A stretch of DNA of 64,000 nt from Sphaerisporangium viridialbum (GTDB taxonomy: Bacteria > Actinomycetota > Actinomycetes > Streptosporangiales > Streptosporangiaceae), in NCBI RefSeq assembly GCF_049674955.1, contig NZ_CP187232.1:2170001-2234000 (forward strand), in the 5' to 3' direction. The notes beneath the pieces are model-generated. The model worked only from the letters and a program-made list of their open reading frames with translations. It was not told the DNA's origin and searched no databases. A program made the translations under genes and the position numbers. Within the stretch, counting starts at the first letter, position 1. The number at the start of each line of letters is the position of its first letter. Below are positions 42,652 through 51,346 of the stretch, one piece after another.

Positions 42652-43137
42652 ATGCCGTTCCTGCCCCGCCCGCACGAGATCCCGCCCGGGGTGGAGCACG
42701 CGTTGTTCCGCATCAGGCCCATCACCGTGCACGACGTGGTGAAGGACTACGACGCCGTGATGGCCAACGTCGACCGGTTGCGCAGGAGCTTCCCGCTGTG
42801 GGGCTGGCCCCAGGACGGGATGACGATCCAGGACGATCTCATCGACCTCGCCTGGCACCAGAAGGAGGCGCTGCTGCGAAGGTCGTTCAACTACGCGGTC
42901 ATGACGCCGGACGAGTCGCGCCTGCTGGGCTGCGTCTACGTCGACCCGCCGGAGAGGGCCGGCGCGGACGCCGACGTGTCGTTCTGGGTCAGGGCCGACC
43001 AGGACGAGTCAGGACTGGAGTCGGAGGTCGAGCGCGTCGTGCGCGAGTGGATCGCCGAGGCGTGGCCGTACGAGTCCGTGCGCTGGCCGGGCCGGGACCT
43101 CTCCTGGGACGAGTGGGACGCCCTGCCTGACGCCTGA
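42652..43137 (+). CDS. GNAT-like acetyltransferase family protein
   Basis: A 161-residue protein. HEIPPGVEHALFRIRPITVH, DLIDLAWHQKEALLRRSFNY and LLGCVYVDPPERAGADADVS suggest a GNAT fold in which the usual Q/RxxGxG/A acetyl-CoA loop is not evident. Similar short proteins occur widely in actinobacteria as putative acetyltransferases. ATG 42652 follows GGAGGT with a 5-nt spacer. Activity is unproven. The 270 bases before it contain only the expansin promoter region. Confidence 0.7.
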   Translation: MPFLPRPHEIPPGVEHALFRIRPITVHDVVKDYDAVMANVDRLRRSFPLWGWPQDGMTIQDDLIDLAWHQKEALLRRSFNYAVMTPDESRLLGCVYVDPPERAGADADVSFWVRADQDESGLESEVERVVREWIAEAWPYESVRWPGRDLSWDEWDALPDA

Positions 43138-43179
43138 GCACGCCTGCCGCCGGACCGGCACGGCCTCTGGTCATGGCCT

Positions 43180-43227
43180 GGCGGCAATTGCACGACCGTC
43201 CGTGCGCTGCCAGCCGCAATTGCCGCC
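43180..43227. terminator. Cruciform-type terminator
   Basis: A perfect 12-bp inverted repeat, GGCGGCAATTGC (43180-43191) and GCAATTGCCGCC (43216-43227), with a nested GCACG/CGTGC pair in the 24-nt spacer. It lies 42 nt after the acetyltransferase stop. Confidence 0.6.
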
Positions 43228-43285
43228 GAAAATCGCAAGATCCGTCGTTGACCCCCTATATTGTCAACTCTGATCCTGACTGGTC

Positions 43286-43315
43286 TTGACTTGGCGTGTG
43301 ATATCCCTCTATCTA
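43286..43315 (+). promoter_or_regulatory. Candidate promoter of the methyltransferase gene
   Basis: TTGACT (43286-43291) and TATCTA (43310-43315) with an 18-nt spacer, followed 39 nt later by the ATG. A TTGAC/GTCAA inverted repeat flanks a TATATT at 43248-43266 just upstream. Confidence 0.45.
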
Positions 43316-43353
43316 AGGAGAGTCAGGAATCGGCTCAGTGTTGGGTGGACGGA

Positions 43354-44007
43354 ATGACAGCGAGAGGCTCGCGCTCGGGGCACCGGGCCGCGCAGGCCGG
43401 CGCGTTCGACCGCATCGGCGAGCGATATGACGAGGCCTTCCCCTACAAGGGCGGGCAGATCGCGTCCGCCGAGTGGGTCCTGCGCAAGCTGCGCCCGGGC
43501 GCGCGGGTGCTCGACGTCGGCTGCGGCACGGGCCTGCCGACGGCACGCCAGTTCGTGGACGCCGGCTGCGACGTGACGGGCATCGACATCTCGCCCGTCA
43601 TGCTCTCCCTGGCCGAGAAGCACGTGCCGGAGGCCGACCTGCGCCAGATGGACATCGTCGACCTGGACGTCGGCCTCGGGCGGTTCGACGCGGTCGTGGC
43701 CTACTTCTCGCTGTCGATGCTCCGCCGCGACGAGATCATGACGACGCTGCTCACGCTCCACGAGCTGCTCGTCCCCGGCGGCTGGCTGGCCCTCGGCATG
43801 GTGGAGATCGACGTGGACGACGCGCCGGTGCGCGTCCTCGGCACGCCCGTCCGCATGACCGGATACGCCAGGTACGCGCTGCGGGCGGTCGTCCAGGAGG
43901 CCGGGTTCAGCGTGCGCGAGCAGATGGACCTGGCCTATGTCCCGGCGACCGACGACGAGCCGCTCGAGATGCAGCTCTTCCTCAACTGCCGGAGGAACAC
44001 CTTCTGA
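43354..44007 (+). CDS. Class I SAM-dependent methyltransferase
   Basis: A 217-residue methyltransferase with motif I VLDVGCGTGLPTARQF (about residues 51-66), motif II region VTGIDISPVMLSLAEKHVP and motif IV-like FDAVVAYFSLSMLRRDEIMT. The start of the fold FDRIGERYDEAFPYKGGQ is common in actinobacterial natural-product and small-molecule methyltransferases. The substrate is unknown. ATG 43354 is chosen; the frame is open upstream without family features. The SDR gene that follows carries an ARE-like site in its promoter. Confidence 0.85.
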   Translation: MTARGSRSGHRAAQAGAFDRIGERYDEAFPYKGGQIASAEWVLRKLRPGARVLDVGCGTGLPTARQFVDAGCDVTGIDISPVMLSLAEKHVPEADLRQMDIVDLDVGLGRFDAVVAYFSLSMLRRDEIMTTLLTLHELLVPGGWLALGMVEIDVDDAPVRVLGTPVRMTGYARYALRAVVQEAGFSVREQMDLAYVPATDDEPLEMQLFLNCRRNTF

Positions 44008-44107
44008 CCGACGCCTTCACTCCACCGCGCGTGCGGCACGCGGGCGCGGTGGACGAGGCGGGCGGCGGGCAGATGTTTGACGCGCGCGTACAGAGCGCTT
44101 AAGTTCC

Positions 44108-44128
44108 GGATACCGACTGGTCGGTTTG
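44108..44128. promoter_or_regulatory. ARE-like palindrome (GBL receptor site) upstream of the SDR gene
   Basis: The 18-mer ATACCGACTGGTCGGTTT (44110-44127) has perfect ACCGAC/GTCGGT arms. It is 15 of 18 identical to the site upstream of the GBL-receptor-type gene at 59237-59254. It lies 15 nt before the ATG at 44143. Confidence 0.65.
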
Positions 44129-44142
44129 AACGGAGAGCGCGT

Positions 44143-44934
44143 ATGCGGGTGCGAGACAGAGTCGTCGTCGTGACCGGGGCGGCCGGCGGCATCGGGCGGG
44201 CGATGGCCCACCGGTTCGCGGCCGAGGGCGCCGCGGGCGTGGTCGTCGCCGACCTGGACGAGGCGGGCGCCCACCGGGTCGCCAGGGACATCGGCGAGCG
44301 GGCGATCGCCGTCCGGACGGACGTCTCCGTGCAGGAGGAGGTCAGCGCCCTGGCCGACGCCGCGGAGGAGGCGTTCGGGCCCGTCGGGCTGTTCTGCTCC
44401 AACGCCGGCGTCATCACCGGGCACGGGCTGGACGCCGACGACCTCGACTGGACCAGGACCATCTCGGTGAACGTGCTCGCCCACGTGTACGCCGCCCGCG
44501 CGATGGTGCCGAGGATGGTCGAGCGGGGCGGGGGCTATCTGCTCAACACCTGCTCGGCCGCCGGGCTGGTCAGCTGCCCGGGGGACGCCCCGTACGCGGT
44601 GACGAAGTCGGCCGCGATCGCCTTCGCCGAGTGGCTCTCGATCCACTACCGGACCAAGGGCCTCGGGGTGAGCGTGCTGTGCCCGCAGGGCGTGCGCACC
44701 GGGCTGCTCGGCCAGGGCATGGACGAGCACCACCTCACGGCCCGCGCGGTCATCGCCTCCGGCGAGATCCTCGAACCCGACGCGGTGGCGCAGGTCGTCG
44801 TCGAAGGGCTCGACGCCGAGCGGTTCCACATCCTGCCGCACCCCGAGGTCGCGGAGTTCGTCCGCCGCAAGTACGAGGATCCGGACCGCTGGCTCTCCGG
44901 CATGGCCAGGTTCGTCGACTCGCTGGAAGGCTGA
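44143..44934 (+). CDS. SDR family oxidoreductase, candidate GBL target
   Basis: A 263-residue short-chain dehydrogenase. The cofactor motif is VTGAAGGIGRA, the structural motif CSNAGV, and the active site SAAGL ... YAVTK (Tyr and Lys present, near residues 148-152). Asp after beta2 (VVADLDEAG) suggests NAD(H) preference. ATG 44143 has GGAGAG 7 nt upstream. An ARE-like palindrome overlaps the expected promoter, so it may be controlled by the receptor encoded at 59.3 kb. The SCO6745-like gene follows 4 nt later. Confidence 0.88.
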   Translation: MRVRDRVVVVTGAAGGIGRAMAHRFAAEGAAGVVVADLDEAGAHRVARDIGERAIAVRTDVSVQEEVSALADAAEEAFGPVGLFCSNAGVITGHGLDADDLDWTRTISVNVLAHVYAARAMVPRMVERGGGYLLNTCSAAGLVSCPGDAPYAVTKSAAIAFAEWLSIHYRTKGLGVSVLCPQGVRTGLLGQGMDEHHLTARAVIASGEILEPDAVAQVVVEGLDAERFHILPHPEVAEFVRRKYEDPDRWLSGMARFVDSLEG

Positions 44935-44938
44935 GCCC

Positions 44939-45775
44939 ATGGTCAGTACGCATACCGCCAGGCGGGCATGGCGCCGCCTGGAGCCCGTCCACGGGATGAT
45001 CTACTTCGTCCCCGAGGCGGCCGAGCAGTTCGCCGCCCTCGGCGTCACCGACCGGCAGATGGGCTACTTCGCCTCCCGGGGAGCCGCCTTCGGCAGGGTG
45101 AGCCCCGAGGTCGTCATCGCGACCTTCTTCAACTTCAGCCCCGGCCTCGTACGACGGGCGCTCCCGGCGGCCTGGGAGATCGTGAGCCCGGAGCGGCTTC
45201 TGGACGCGCGGCTGCGCGCGGCGGGGAACGCGCTCAAGCGCGTGGGCCTCGACCAGCACCCCCACCTCGCGGAGACCCTCGCCCTCGCCAGGCGGGCGGC
45301 GGAGGCGGCCGGCGGGCACCTGGACGGGCGCCCGCTGTTCGCGGCGCACGCCACGCTTCCGTGGCCGGAGGAGCCCCATCTGGCGCTGTGGCACGCCCAG
45401 ACGCTGCTGCGGGAGTTCAGGGGCGACGGGCACATCGCGGCGCTCACGGTCGAGGGGCTCAGCGGTCGCGAGGCCCTGGTCCTTCACGCCGCGAGCGGGG
45501 ACGTGCCGGCGATCTTCCTCAAGGCGAGCCGGGGCTGGAGCGCCGCGGAGTGGGACGCCACCGAGGAGGACCTGCGCCGGCGCGGCCTGCTCGGCGAGGG
45601 CCTGACGCTCACCGCGCAGGGCGAGGCGCTGCGGCGGCGCATCGAGGACCGCACCGACGAGCTGGCGCTGCCCGCCTACGCCCCGCTGGGGGAACAGGAC
45701 TGCGCCCGGCTCGCCGAGCTCGCGCGCGCCTTCGGCCGTGCGGTCGTCGACGGCGGCCTGCTGACCTTCGCCTGA
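44939..45775 (+). CDS. SCO6745 family protein
   Basis: A 278-residue actinobacterial protein with no known activity. It begins AWRRLEPVHGMIYFVPEAAE, and its central part is helical (ALPAAWEIVSPERLLDARLR). The C-terminal half has FLKASRGWSAAEWDATEEDL and LTLTAQGEALRRRIEDRTDE, which resembles a winged-helix effector region. It starts 4 nt after the SDR gene and should be cotranscribed with it, hence within the same putative GBL-controlled unit. Confidence 0.75.
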   Translation: MVSTHTARRAWRRLEPVHGMIYFVPEAAEQFAALGVTDRQMGYFASRGAAFGRVSPEVVIATFFNFSPGLVRRALPAAWEIVSPERLLDARLRAAGNALKRVGLDQHPHLAETLALARRAAEAAGGHLDGRPLFAAHATLPWPEEPHLALWHAQTLLREFRGDGHIAALTVEGLSGREALVLHAASGDVPAIFLKASRGWSAAEWDATEEDLRRRGLLGEGLTLTAQGEALRRRIEDRTDELALPAYAPLGEQDCARLAELARAFGRAVVDGGLLTFA

Positions 45776-45835
45776 CCGGTGCGTAATAGCGCCCCCGCCT
45801 GCTGAAGCTTTGATGAGTCGTACGGTGCCGCTCAG

Positions 45836-46897
45836 TCAGCTACCTGGATCGATGAGGTCGATGGCGCGGATCACCGCGGCGAGGGCGTCAGGATCGTTGG
45901 TGCGCTGGTAGACGTCGAGGCAGGTGTCGGCGAGTTTGATGACGTGCTCGTCCTGGTGACGGACGGCGCGGGCGAACGCCTCCTCCGCCGAGTCGGGTGC
46001 GGTGGGCAGGCTCTGCCTGGGCATGGGTTCGGCGGGGGCGTAGGCGGCGGTGACCGCAGCGCCGGCCGTCCACGCGGCGGCCAGGCTCGCGCCCCAGAGA
46101 GTGGTGGGCAGTGCGGGCAGGGTGCGTAGTACGGCCGTCGGCGCGGTCGCGGAGTGCACCAGCATGACGGCCGAGCCATGCGCGTTGGGAAGGTAGCGCA
46201 AGGTGGCCGCGTCCGCCAGTTGGGAGATTCGGTCACGGGCCTGTTCGGCGTCGGCGGCCGGTTTCAGCGCGGCGAGCGCGGATGGCCAGTCCGGGATGTC
46301 GGCGAGTTGATCGAGGCGGTGGTTGATGCCATTGCGCTGGTCGGGCACGCGCGGGATACCGGCGAGGGCGTGCGGGGAACCGGCGGTGCCGGATGGCGCG
46401 GCGGTTGCCGGGACCGGTTGCCAGCGAGCCGCCCAGTAGCCGAGAGACTGCCCGAACTCGGCCAGTCGCGGTCCGTCTTCGTGGCTCAGCAGGGCATGGA
46501 CCGCGTGCCCGGTACGAATCACTCCGTGGGTGGCACCGGCTGCGATCCCGGGCAGCAGTCGCGGCCACCAGGTCTCCAGTACGGAACGCCAGGGCTGTTC
46601 CTTCACCTCACGCTCGAAGAAGGTCAGCCAGTCGCCGAGGCGACGCGGATCTCCCAGCGCCACATGCCAGTCATCGGCGACGATCGGCCAAGTGCCGCGC
46701 GGCAGCTCCTCCAGACGGCGAACATAGCCGTCGAGCCACCGGTGGACCTCGCGTGCGTGCCCGCGCCTGACCATTGATTCCGCCGCCATCGGACCGTGGT
46801 TGGTCAGCCAGCCCTCGAACTCCGGTCCTGTTCGGTGCAGCCGCTCATACGCCTCGTCCAAAGTGCCATCGGTGTTCATGACGCTGACGTTAGCCAT
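45836..46897 (-). CDS. Questin oxidase family protein (DUF4243)
   Basis: A protein of about 353 residues. The start TLDEAYERLHRTGPEFEGWL followed by TNHGPMAAESMVRRGH is typical of the DUF4243/questin oxidase family, as are WWPRLLPGIAAGATHGVIRT and HDEH-like HQDEHVIKLADTCLD near the end. Fungal members open the anthraquinone ring of questin; bacterial members are uncharacterised. Starts at 46897 and 46879 are both possible and lack clear ribosome binding sites. A long inverted repeat lies upstream. It is a single gene with no obvious polyketide partner. Confidence 0.75.
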   Translation of the reverse strand: MANVSVMNTDGTLDEAYERLHRTGPEFEGWLTNHGPMAAESMVRRGHAREVHRWLDGYVRRLEELPRGTWPIVADDWHVALGDPRRLGDWLTFFEREVKEQPWRSVLETWWPRLLPGIAAGATHGVIRTGHAVHALLSHEDGPRLAEFGQSLGYWAARWQPVPATAAPSGTAGSPHALAGIPRVPDQRNGINHRLDQLADIPDWPSALAALKPAADAEQARDRISQLADAATLRYLPNAHGSAVMLVHSATAPTAVLRTLPALPTTLWGASLAAAWTAGAAVTAAYAPAEPMPRQSLPTAPDSAEEAFARAVRHQDEHVIKLADTCLDVYQRTNDPDALAAVIRAIDLIDPGS

Positions 46898-46959
46898 GCC
46901 AGGATCGTGCGCGCTTCGGTCCAAGGACCGACAGGCCTGCGCCATGGGACCTAGGCCCT

Positions 46960-47001
46960 TGGATCAAGGATCTGGCTACGGAACCCCAGTTCCTTGATCC
47001 A
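46960..47001 (-). terminator. Long inverted repeat upstream of the questin-oxidase-like gene
   Basis: TGGATCAAGGA (46960-46970) and TCCTTGATCCA (46991-47001) are exact complements. The stem extends inward by CTGG/CCAG after one mismatch, giving 15 pairs around a 10-nt loop. It could end the minus-strand selenium-binding-protein operon or act as an operator for the next gene. Confidence 0.5.
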
Positions 47002-47052
47002 GAGGACACGGCCTGACCGACGTCCTTCTTCAGCGGCCCCTGTGGCAGAGGC

Positions 47053-47655
47053 TCAGGTCAGCACGGCGAAGGCTCCGGCTCCGATCAGGGCGACCGCCCA
47101 GGCGAGATCCAGGTTGAACCACGCCCGGCGGAGCACCGAGACGCCGAGCCGCTCGTAGACGACCACCGCGAGCGAGGCCGTGACCGTGAGCATGGCCAGC
47201 GTGTGCACCGCGGTGAACAGCAGCGCCTGCTCGGTCAGCGTGAGCGCGGCCTCCTGGTGGCCGGACAGCGTGATCGGGAGCAGCATCAGCCCCGCGCCGT
47301 GGGCGGTGGCCATCAGGAACGACCAGCCGGCGAGCTGCCACCCGCTGACCCGCATGCCGACCCAGCGGGGGTGGCGCCGCCGCAGGAGCTTCCAGACGCC
47401 GAAGCCGCAGACCAGCGCCGCCACGCCGTACGAGACGAACCTCGGCGGCGTGGCGACCCTGGCGGCGGCCACGAGCGCCAGCGTGGCGAGCACCGACGCC
47501 GCGTGGCCGGCCACGATGGGCGGCAGCGCCCTGAGCACGGCCGCGCGTGAGCGCTCCTGGAGGCCGAGCGCGACCGCGAACAGCCACCCCATGGCCGGGT
47601 TCAGGCCGTGGAAGGCGCCGAACCCGGCCAGGGCGAGCCACTGGGCCGGTTCCAT
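47053..47655 (-). CDS. Six-helix membrane protein paired with the selenium-binding protein
   Basis: A 200-residue membrane protein with about six helices. GFGAFHGLNPAMGWLFAVAL near the start and LMATAHGAGLMLLPITLSGH carry histidines inside helices, resembling the layout of HupE/UreJ and nickel-cobalt or sulfite-type transporters, but I cannot name the family. The ATG overlaps the stop of the selenium-binding protein gene by one base, so the two are translationally coupled. A role in transport of a metal, sulfur or selenium compound is inference. Confidence 0.7.
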   Translation of the reverse strand: MEPAQWLALAGFGAFHGLNPAMGWLFAVALGLQERSRAAVLRALPPIVAGHAASVLATLALVAAARVATPPRFVSYGVAALVCGFGVWKLLRRRHPRWVGMRVSGWQLAGWSFLMATAHGAGLMLLPITLSGHQEAALTLTEQALLFTAVHTLAMLTVTASLAVVVYERLGVSVLRRAWFNLDLAWAVALIGAGAFAVLT

Positions 47656-49052
47656 CAGGGGTAGCAGAAGGAGTCGGAGGAGGAGTCGCCGCCCTGGAGC
47701 CGCACCTGGTGGGGCCTGCGCCCGTCCCCGGCGAAGTCGACGAGGAAGCCGGGGTCCACGGCGATCGAGCCGTCGTCCGCGATGTCCACCTTGGCCAGCC
47801 AGCCGGAGATGCCGTCGGGGTAGAACACTTCGTCCCACGAGCGGTAGAGGGAGTTCGTGAAGTAGACCCGCCTGCCGTCCCTGCTCACCTCGACCATCTG
47901 CGGGCCGCCGTTCAGGGCCTTGCCCGGCGCGCTCGGGTGCGCGTCGCGCCGTACGATTCCGCCGATGCGGACCGACCCGGTCTGGCGGGGGTTCAGCGGG
48001 TCGGAGACGTCGTACGCCAGCAGCTCGCCGGTGCCCCACGCGGAGACGAGCAGGAGGCGGTCGTCCAGCGTCAGCGAGATGTCGCTGACCAGCGGCGGGA
48101 CTGCGCCGAACTGCTTGAGCGGCTCGGGGAGCAGGGCCGGGTCGGCGGGCTCGGCCGGGATGGTGATCGTCTTCCTGGCCTTCCAGACGCCGTCCTCCAG
48201 GTACCAGGTGAAGATGTTCGCCGAGAGGTCCTCGACGCTGATCACGGTGTTGACGAACCCGTACGTTTTGGTCGGGTCGTGCGCGGGGCGGAGCTCCAGG
48301 GCCATCTGGTGCTGGTCGCCAAGGTCGATCTCCTGCAGGTGGGTGCGCTTGCGCAGGTCCCAGACGTGCAGCCTGTGGCCGTACTTCCGGTTGACCAGCA
48401 GGTCGAGGTCGGGGCCCGCCTCGATCATGTTCGGCGTTCCCCACTCACTGCTGATCATGGTGTCGCGCCCGAGGTGCCACCAGAAGTCGTAGTGCAGCCG
48501 CTGCGGCCCCCGGTCGGCCTCCCACTGGCCGAGCGGCTCGAAGGTGTCGTGGTCGAGCATGAACACGCCGCCCGGCGCGTCGCCGTCGACGTTCCCGAGG
48601 GCGCTGACGTAGATGGCGTCGGTCCCGCAGTGCACGGTGTGCGGGCGGCTGTACCCGGTGCGCTCGAACACGGTCTCCGGCTCGATGGTCTTGACGAGCT
48701 TGGGGTGCGCGGGGTCGTCCTTGACGTCGAAGATGTAGATGCGGGACGAACGTAGCCCGGGGATGACGAGGTAGCGCCGCTCGACGTGCGGGTGCGGCGC
48801 GTACGGGCACAGCGCCGCGCTGCAGACGTTCCACCCGAAATGGTGGAGCTCGTCGCCGGGCACCGACATGTCGTGGACGTCGACCACCGTGCCGTAGCCG
48901 GGCGAGCCGGGGTCGAGGTCGACCGTCGCGAGCCCGTCGGGCCTGCCCTCGCCCTCGGTGTCGAGGAGCGCGACGTACGCGAGCAGCTCCCGTGGCGCGG
49001 CCATGGCTTCCCTGGCGGAAGGGTAGAACGTGGGATCGGGCTGGATGAGCAA
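47655..49052 (-). CDS. Selenium-binding protein / methanethiol oxidase family (SBP56)
   Basis: About 465 residues in a seven-bladed propeller fold. Landmarks are DPTFYPSAREAMAAPRELLA, HHFGWNVCSAALCPYAPHPH, GYSRPHTVHCGTDAIYVSAL and RIYIFDVKDDP. Bacterial members (MtoX) oxidise methanethiol to formaldehyde, H2S and H2O2 and use copper; the conserved histidines are present. Some members act in selenium metabolism instead, so the activity is not certain. I choose TTG 49052 with AAGGGGG 5 nt upstream, which aligns with relatives; ATG 49085 is an alternative. Confidence 0.85.
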   Translation of the reverse strand: MLIQPDPTFYPSAREAMAAPRELLAYVALLDTEGEGRPDGLATVDLDPGSPGYGTVVDVHDMSVPGDELHHFGWNVCSAALCPYAPHPHVERRYLVIPGLRSSRIYIFDVKDDPAHPKLVKTIEPETVFERTGYSRPHTVHCGTDAIYVSALGNVDGDAPGGVFMLDHDTFEPLGQWEADRGPQRLHYDFWWHLGRDTMISSEWGTPNMIEAGPDLDLLVNRKYGHRLHVWDLRKRTHLQEIDLGDQHQMALELRPAHDPTKTYGFVNTVISVEDLSANIFTWYLEDGVWKARKTITIPAEPADPALLPEPLKQFGAVPPLVSDISLTLDDRLLLVSAWGTGELLAYDVSDPLNPRQTGSVRIGGIVRRDAHPSAPGKALNGGPQMVEVSRDGRRVYFTNSLYRSWDEVFYPDGISGWLAKVDIADDGSIAVDPGFLVDFAGDGRRPHQVRLQGGDSSSDSFCYP

Positions 49053-49275
49053 GGTGACCCCCTTCGGACGAGACCAATAACCCATCAATCTTGTAGGGAA
49101 ACTCGGTCTTGTCCAGAGGTGGGTGCCGTTTCGCGTGGTACGTCCTAAAAGTTCCGTGACTGGCGGCGATCCAGGGCGGTCACGCGCCGGGAACGGTTAG
49201 CAGTCGCTTGGGTGACGGCTCAGGCTGAAGCACTCCAAAGTCCGTCATAGGGGGTGACAACGAGGGAGGCCTCCG

Positions 49276-50772
49276 ATGAAGTCACGAATCCTCGCCTGCG
49301 TCCTGGTGGCGCTCGTCCTGCTCGTCTCGGCGTGCGGCGCCACGTCCAACGAGACGTCCAGGGCACCCGAACCCGCCTACCCGCCCGGCGCGGAACGCGC
49401 CACGAGCGCACCGGGCGAGGCGGCCGGCTCCGGCACCTCCCGCGCGGTGCCGGAGCCCGCCCGCAGCGAGCCCGCCGACAAGATCTCCACGTTCGCGCTC
49501 GACGTCGACACCGCCTCGTACGGCTACGCGCGGAGCGGCCTCAAGGAGGGGCGGCTCCCCGACCCCGCGCAGGTCAGGCCGGAGGAGTTCGTGAACGCCT
49601 TCCAGCAGGGGTACACCGAGCCGTCCGGTGACGGCTTCGCCATCCAGCTCGACGGGGCCAGGGGCGCGGGGGAGGGGACCGCGCTGCTGAGGGTCGGGCT
49701 GCAGACCAGGACCGCCGAGGCCGCCGCCCGCAGGCCCGCCAACCTCACCTTCGTGGTGGACGTGTCCGGCTCGATGGCCGACCCGGGACGGCTCGACCTC
49801 GTGCGCGAGGCGCTGCACACGCTGGTGGACCAGCTCGGGCCGGGCGACCAGGTGTCGATCGTGTCCTTCAGCGACCAGGCGAGGCCGCGCATCTCCATGA
49901 CGCCGGCGAGCGAGCGGGCCGAGCTGCACGCGGCGGTCGACTCGCTCGAGACCGAGGGCTCCACCAACCTCGAAGCCGGGCTCGTCACCGGGTACGGCGA
50001 GGCGTCCAGGGCCTTCCGGCCGGTGGCGACCAACCGGGTCATCCTGCTCTCCGACGGGCTGGCCAACACCGGGAACACCTCCTGGCAGGGCATCCTCGAC
50101 CGGGTCAAGGAGCAGGCGGGGCATCAGATCACGCTGCTGTGCGTCGGCGTCGGGCGGGAGTACGGCGACGCGCTGATGGAGCAGCTCGCCGACAACGGCG
50201 ACGGCGCGGCGGTCTACGTCAGCTCGCGGGAGGAGGCGCGCAAGATCTTCGTGGAGCGGCTGCCCGCCAGCCTCGACCTGCGGGCACGCGACGCCAAGGC
50301 GCAGGTCGCGTTCAACCCGGCCACGGTCGAGTCCTACCGGCTCCTCGGGTACGAGAACCGCGCGCTCGCCCAGCGGGACTTCCGCGACGACGCCAAGGAC
50401 GGCGGCGAGGTGGGGCCGGGCCAGGCGGTCACCGCGTTGTACGCGGTGCGGCTGCGGCCGGGGACCTCGGGGCAGGTGGCCATGGCGACGGTCCGCTGGC
50501 AGGATCCCGACACCCGGGAACCGGCCGAGACGAGCCGCGCGGTGGAGGTGTCGGAGCTGTCCGGTGCGCTGTGGGAGGCGCCGTCGCCTCGGCTGCAGGT
50601 GGACGCGGTGGTCGCCGCCTTCGCCCAGCGGCTGAGGCACGCCGACGACGAGCTGTTCACCGAGGACCTCGCCGGGCTGGCCGGCCACGCGTCGCGGCTG
50701 GCGTCGGCGACCGAGGACCCCATGGTGGCCGAGCTGGCGGAGCTGATCAGGGCCGCGCGTTCGCTGGAGTGA
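49276..50772 (+). CDS. YfbK-like von Willebrand factor A lipoprotein
   Basis: A 498-residue lipoprotein: residues 1-20 are a signal peptide with lipobox LVSAC (Cys20). After a disordered Pro/Ala/Glu segment comes the YfbK N-terminal domain (ISTFALDVDTASYGYARSGL), a VWA domain with an intact MIDAS (DVSGSMAD about residue 162, TNLEAGL, LSDGLAN) and the C-terminal YfbK domain (ESYRLLGYENRALAQRDFRD). It sits on the outer face of the membrane and probably mediates metal-dependent protein contacts. Its partner is unknown. ATG 49276 is preceded by GGGAGG. Confidence 0.88.
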   Translation: MKSRILACVLVALVLLVSACGATSNETSRAPEPAYPPGAERATSAPGEAAGSGTSRAVPEPARSEPADKISTFALDVDTASYGYARSGLKEGRLPDPAQVRPEEFVNAFQQGYTEPSGDGFAIQLDGARGAGEGTALLRVGLQTRTAEAAARRPANLTFVVDVSGSMADPGRLDLVREALHTLVDQLGPGDQVSIVSFSDQARPRISMTPASERAELHAAVDSLETEGSTNLEAGLVTGYGEASRAFRPVATNRVILLSDGLANTGNTSWQGILDRVKEQAGHQITLLCVGVGREYGDALMEQLADNGDGAAVYVSSREEARKIFVERLPASLDLRARDAKAQVAFNPATVESYRLLGYENRALAQRDFRDDAKDGGEVGPGQAVTALYAVRLRPGTSGQVAMATVRWQDPDTREPAETSRAVEVSELSGALWEAPSPRLQVDAVVAAFAQRLRHADDELFTEDLAGLAGHASRLASATEDPMVAELAELIRAARSLE

Positions 50773-50797
50773 ACCTCGCGGACACCGGCCGTGGGTG

Positions 50798-51346
50798 TCA
50801 GGACCGCCCGAGGATCGGGATGGCGGCCTTCTTCGGATCGTCGCTGAAGTAGAAGTCGTACATGGCCTGGGCGAACTCGTCCTTCGCGAGATGGCCGTCG
50901 CCGTCGGTGTCCAGGAGGATGAACGCCTCGCGCGCCTCTGCGGTCTCGACGTCGTACGCCGACCACAGGTGGAGGTACTCGCCCAGGCTGAGCTTCTCGT
51001 CGCCGTCGGCGTCGAGGGCGTCCCAGAGGGCGTCGGTGATGGGCCAGACGATGGCCACGATGAACGCCGTCCTGTCGAGCCTGGGGGAGACGGCGTACTC
51101 GACGTACCTCTGGCGGCTGACGCGGCCCTGGTCGTCGGTGCCCACCTCGGCCACGATGTTCTCCCAGACCTGGGTGTAGGCCTCGCGGAGGTGGGCGCGG
51201 GCCGGGGCGTCAGGGGAGAGGCCGAGGCGGTCGGCCAGCATGGGACCGACGAGGTGCATGTCCTCCTTGTCGATGTAGCCGTCCTGGTTGACGTCGCTCG
51301 TGTCGAACGCGGATCCGGCGTTGAGCTCCTGGGGGCTCGGATGCAT
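50798..51346 (-). CDS. EF-hand calcium-binding protein
   Basis: A 182-residue cytoplasmic protein with calmodulin-like EF-hands. Clear loops are DVNQDGYIDKED (about 18-29), DADGDEKLSLGE (about 113-124) and DTDGDGHLAKDE (about 147-158). A fourth, GTDDQGRVSRQR near 69, is degenerate. Similar proteins in streptomycetes (CabA/CabC-like) buffer calcium during aerial growth and sporulation. That role is inferred from family resemblance only. Confidence 0.87.
   Translation of the reverse strand: MHPSPQELNAGSAFDTSDVNQDGYIDKEDMHLVGPMLADRLGLSPDAPARAHLREAYTQVWENIVAEVGTDDQGRVSRQRYVEYAVSPRLDRTAFIVAIVWPITDALWDALDADGDEKLSLGEYLHLWSAYDVETAEAREAFILLDTDGDGHLAKDEFAQAMYDFYFSDDPKKAAIPILGRS

Noticed and set aside
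44077..44142. Longer start for the SDR gene
   Set aside because: The frame is open upstream, but the ATG at 44143 has a good ribosome site and begins right at the Rossmann fold; the extension would cover the ARE-like promoter site.
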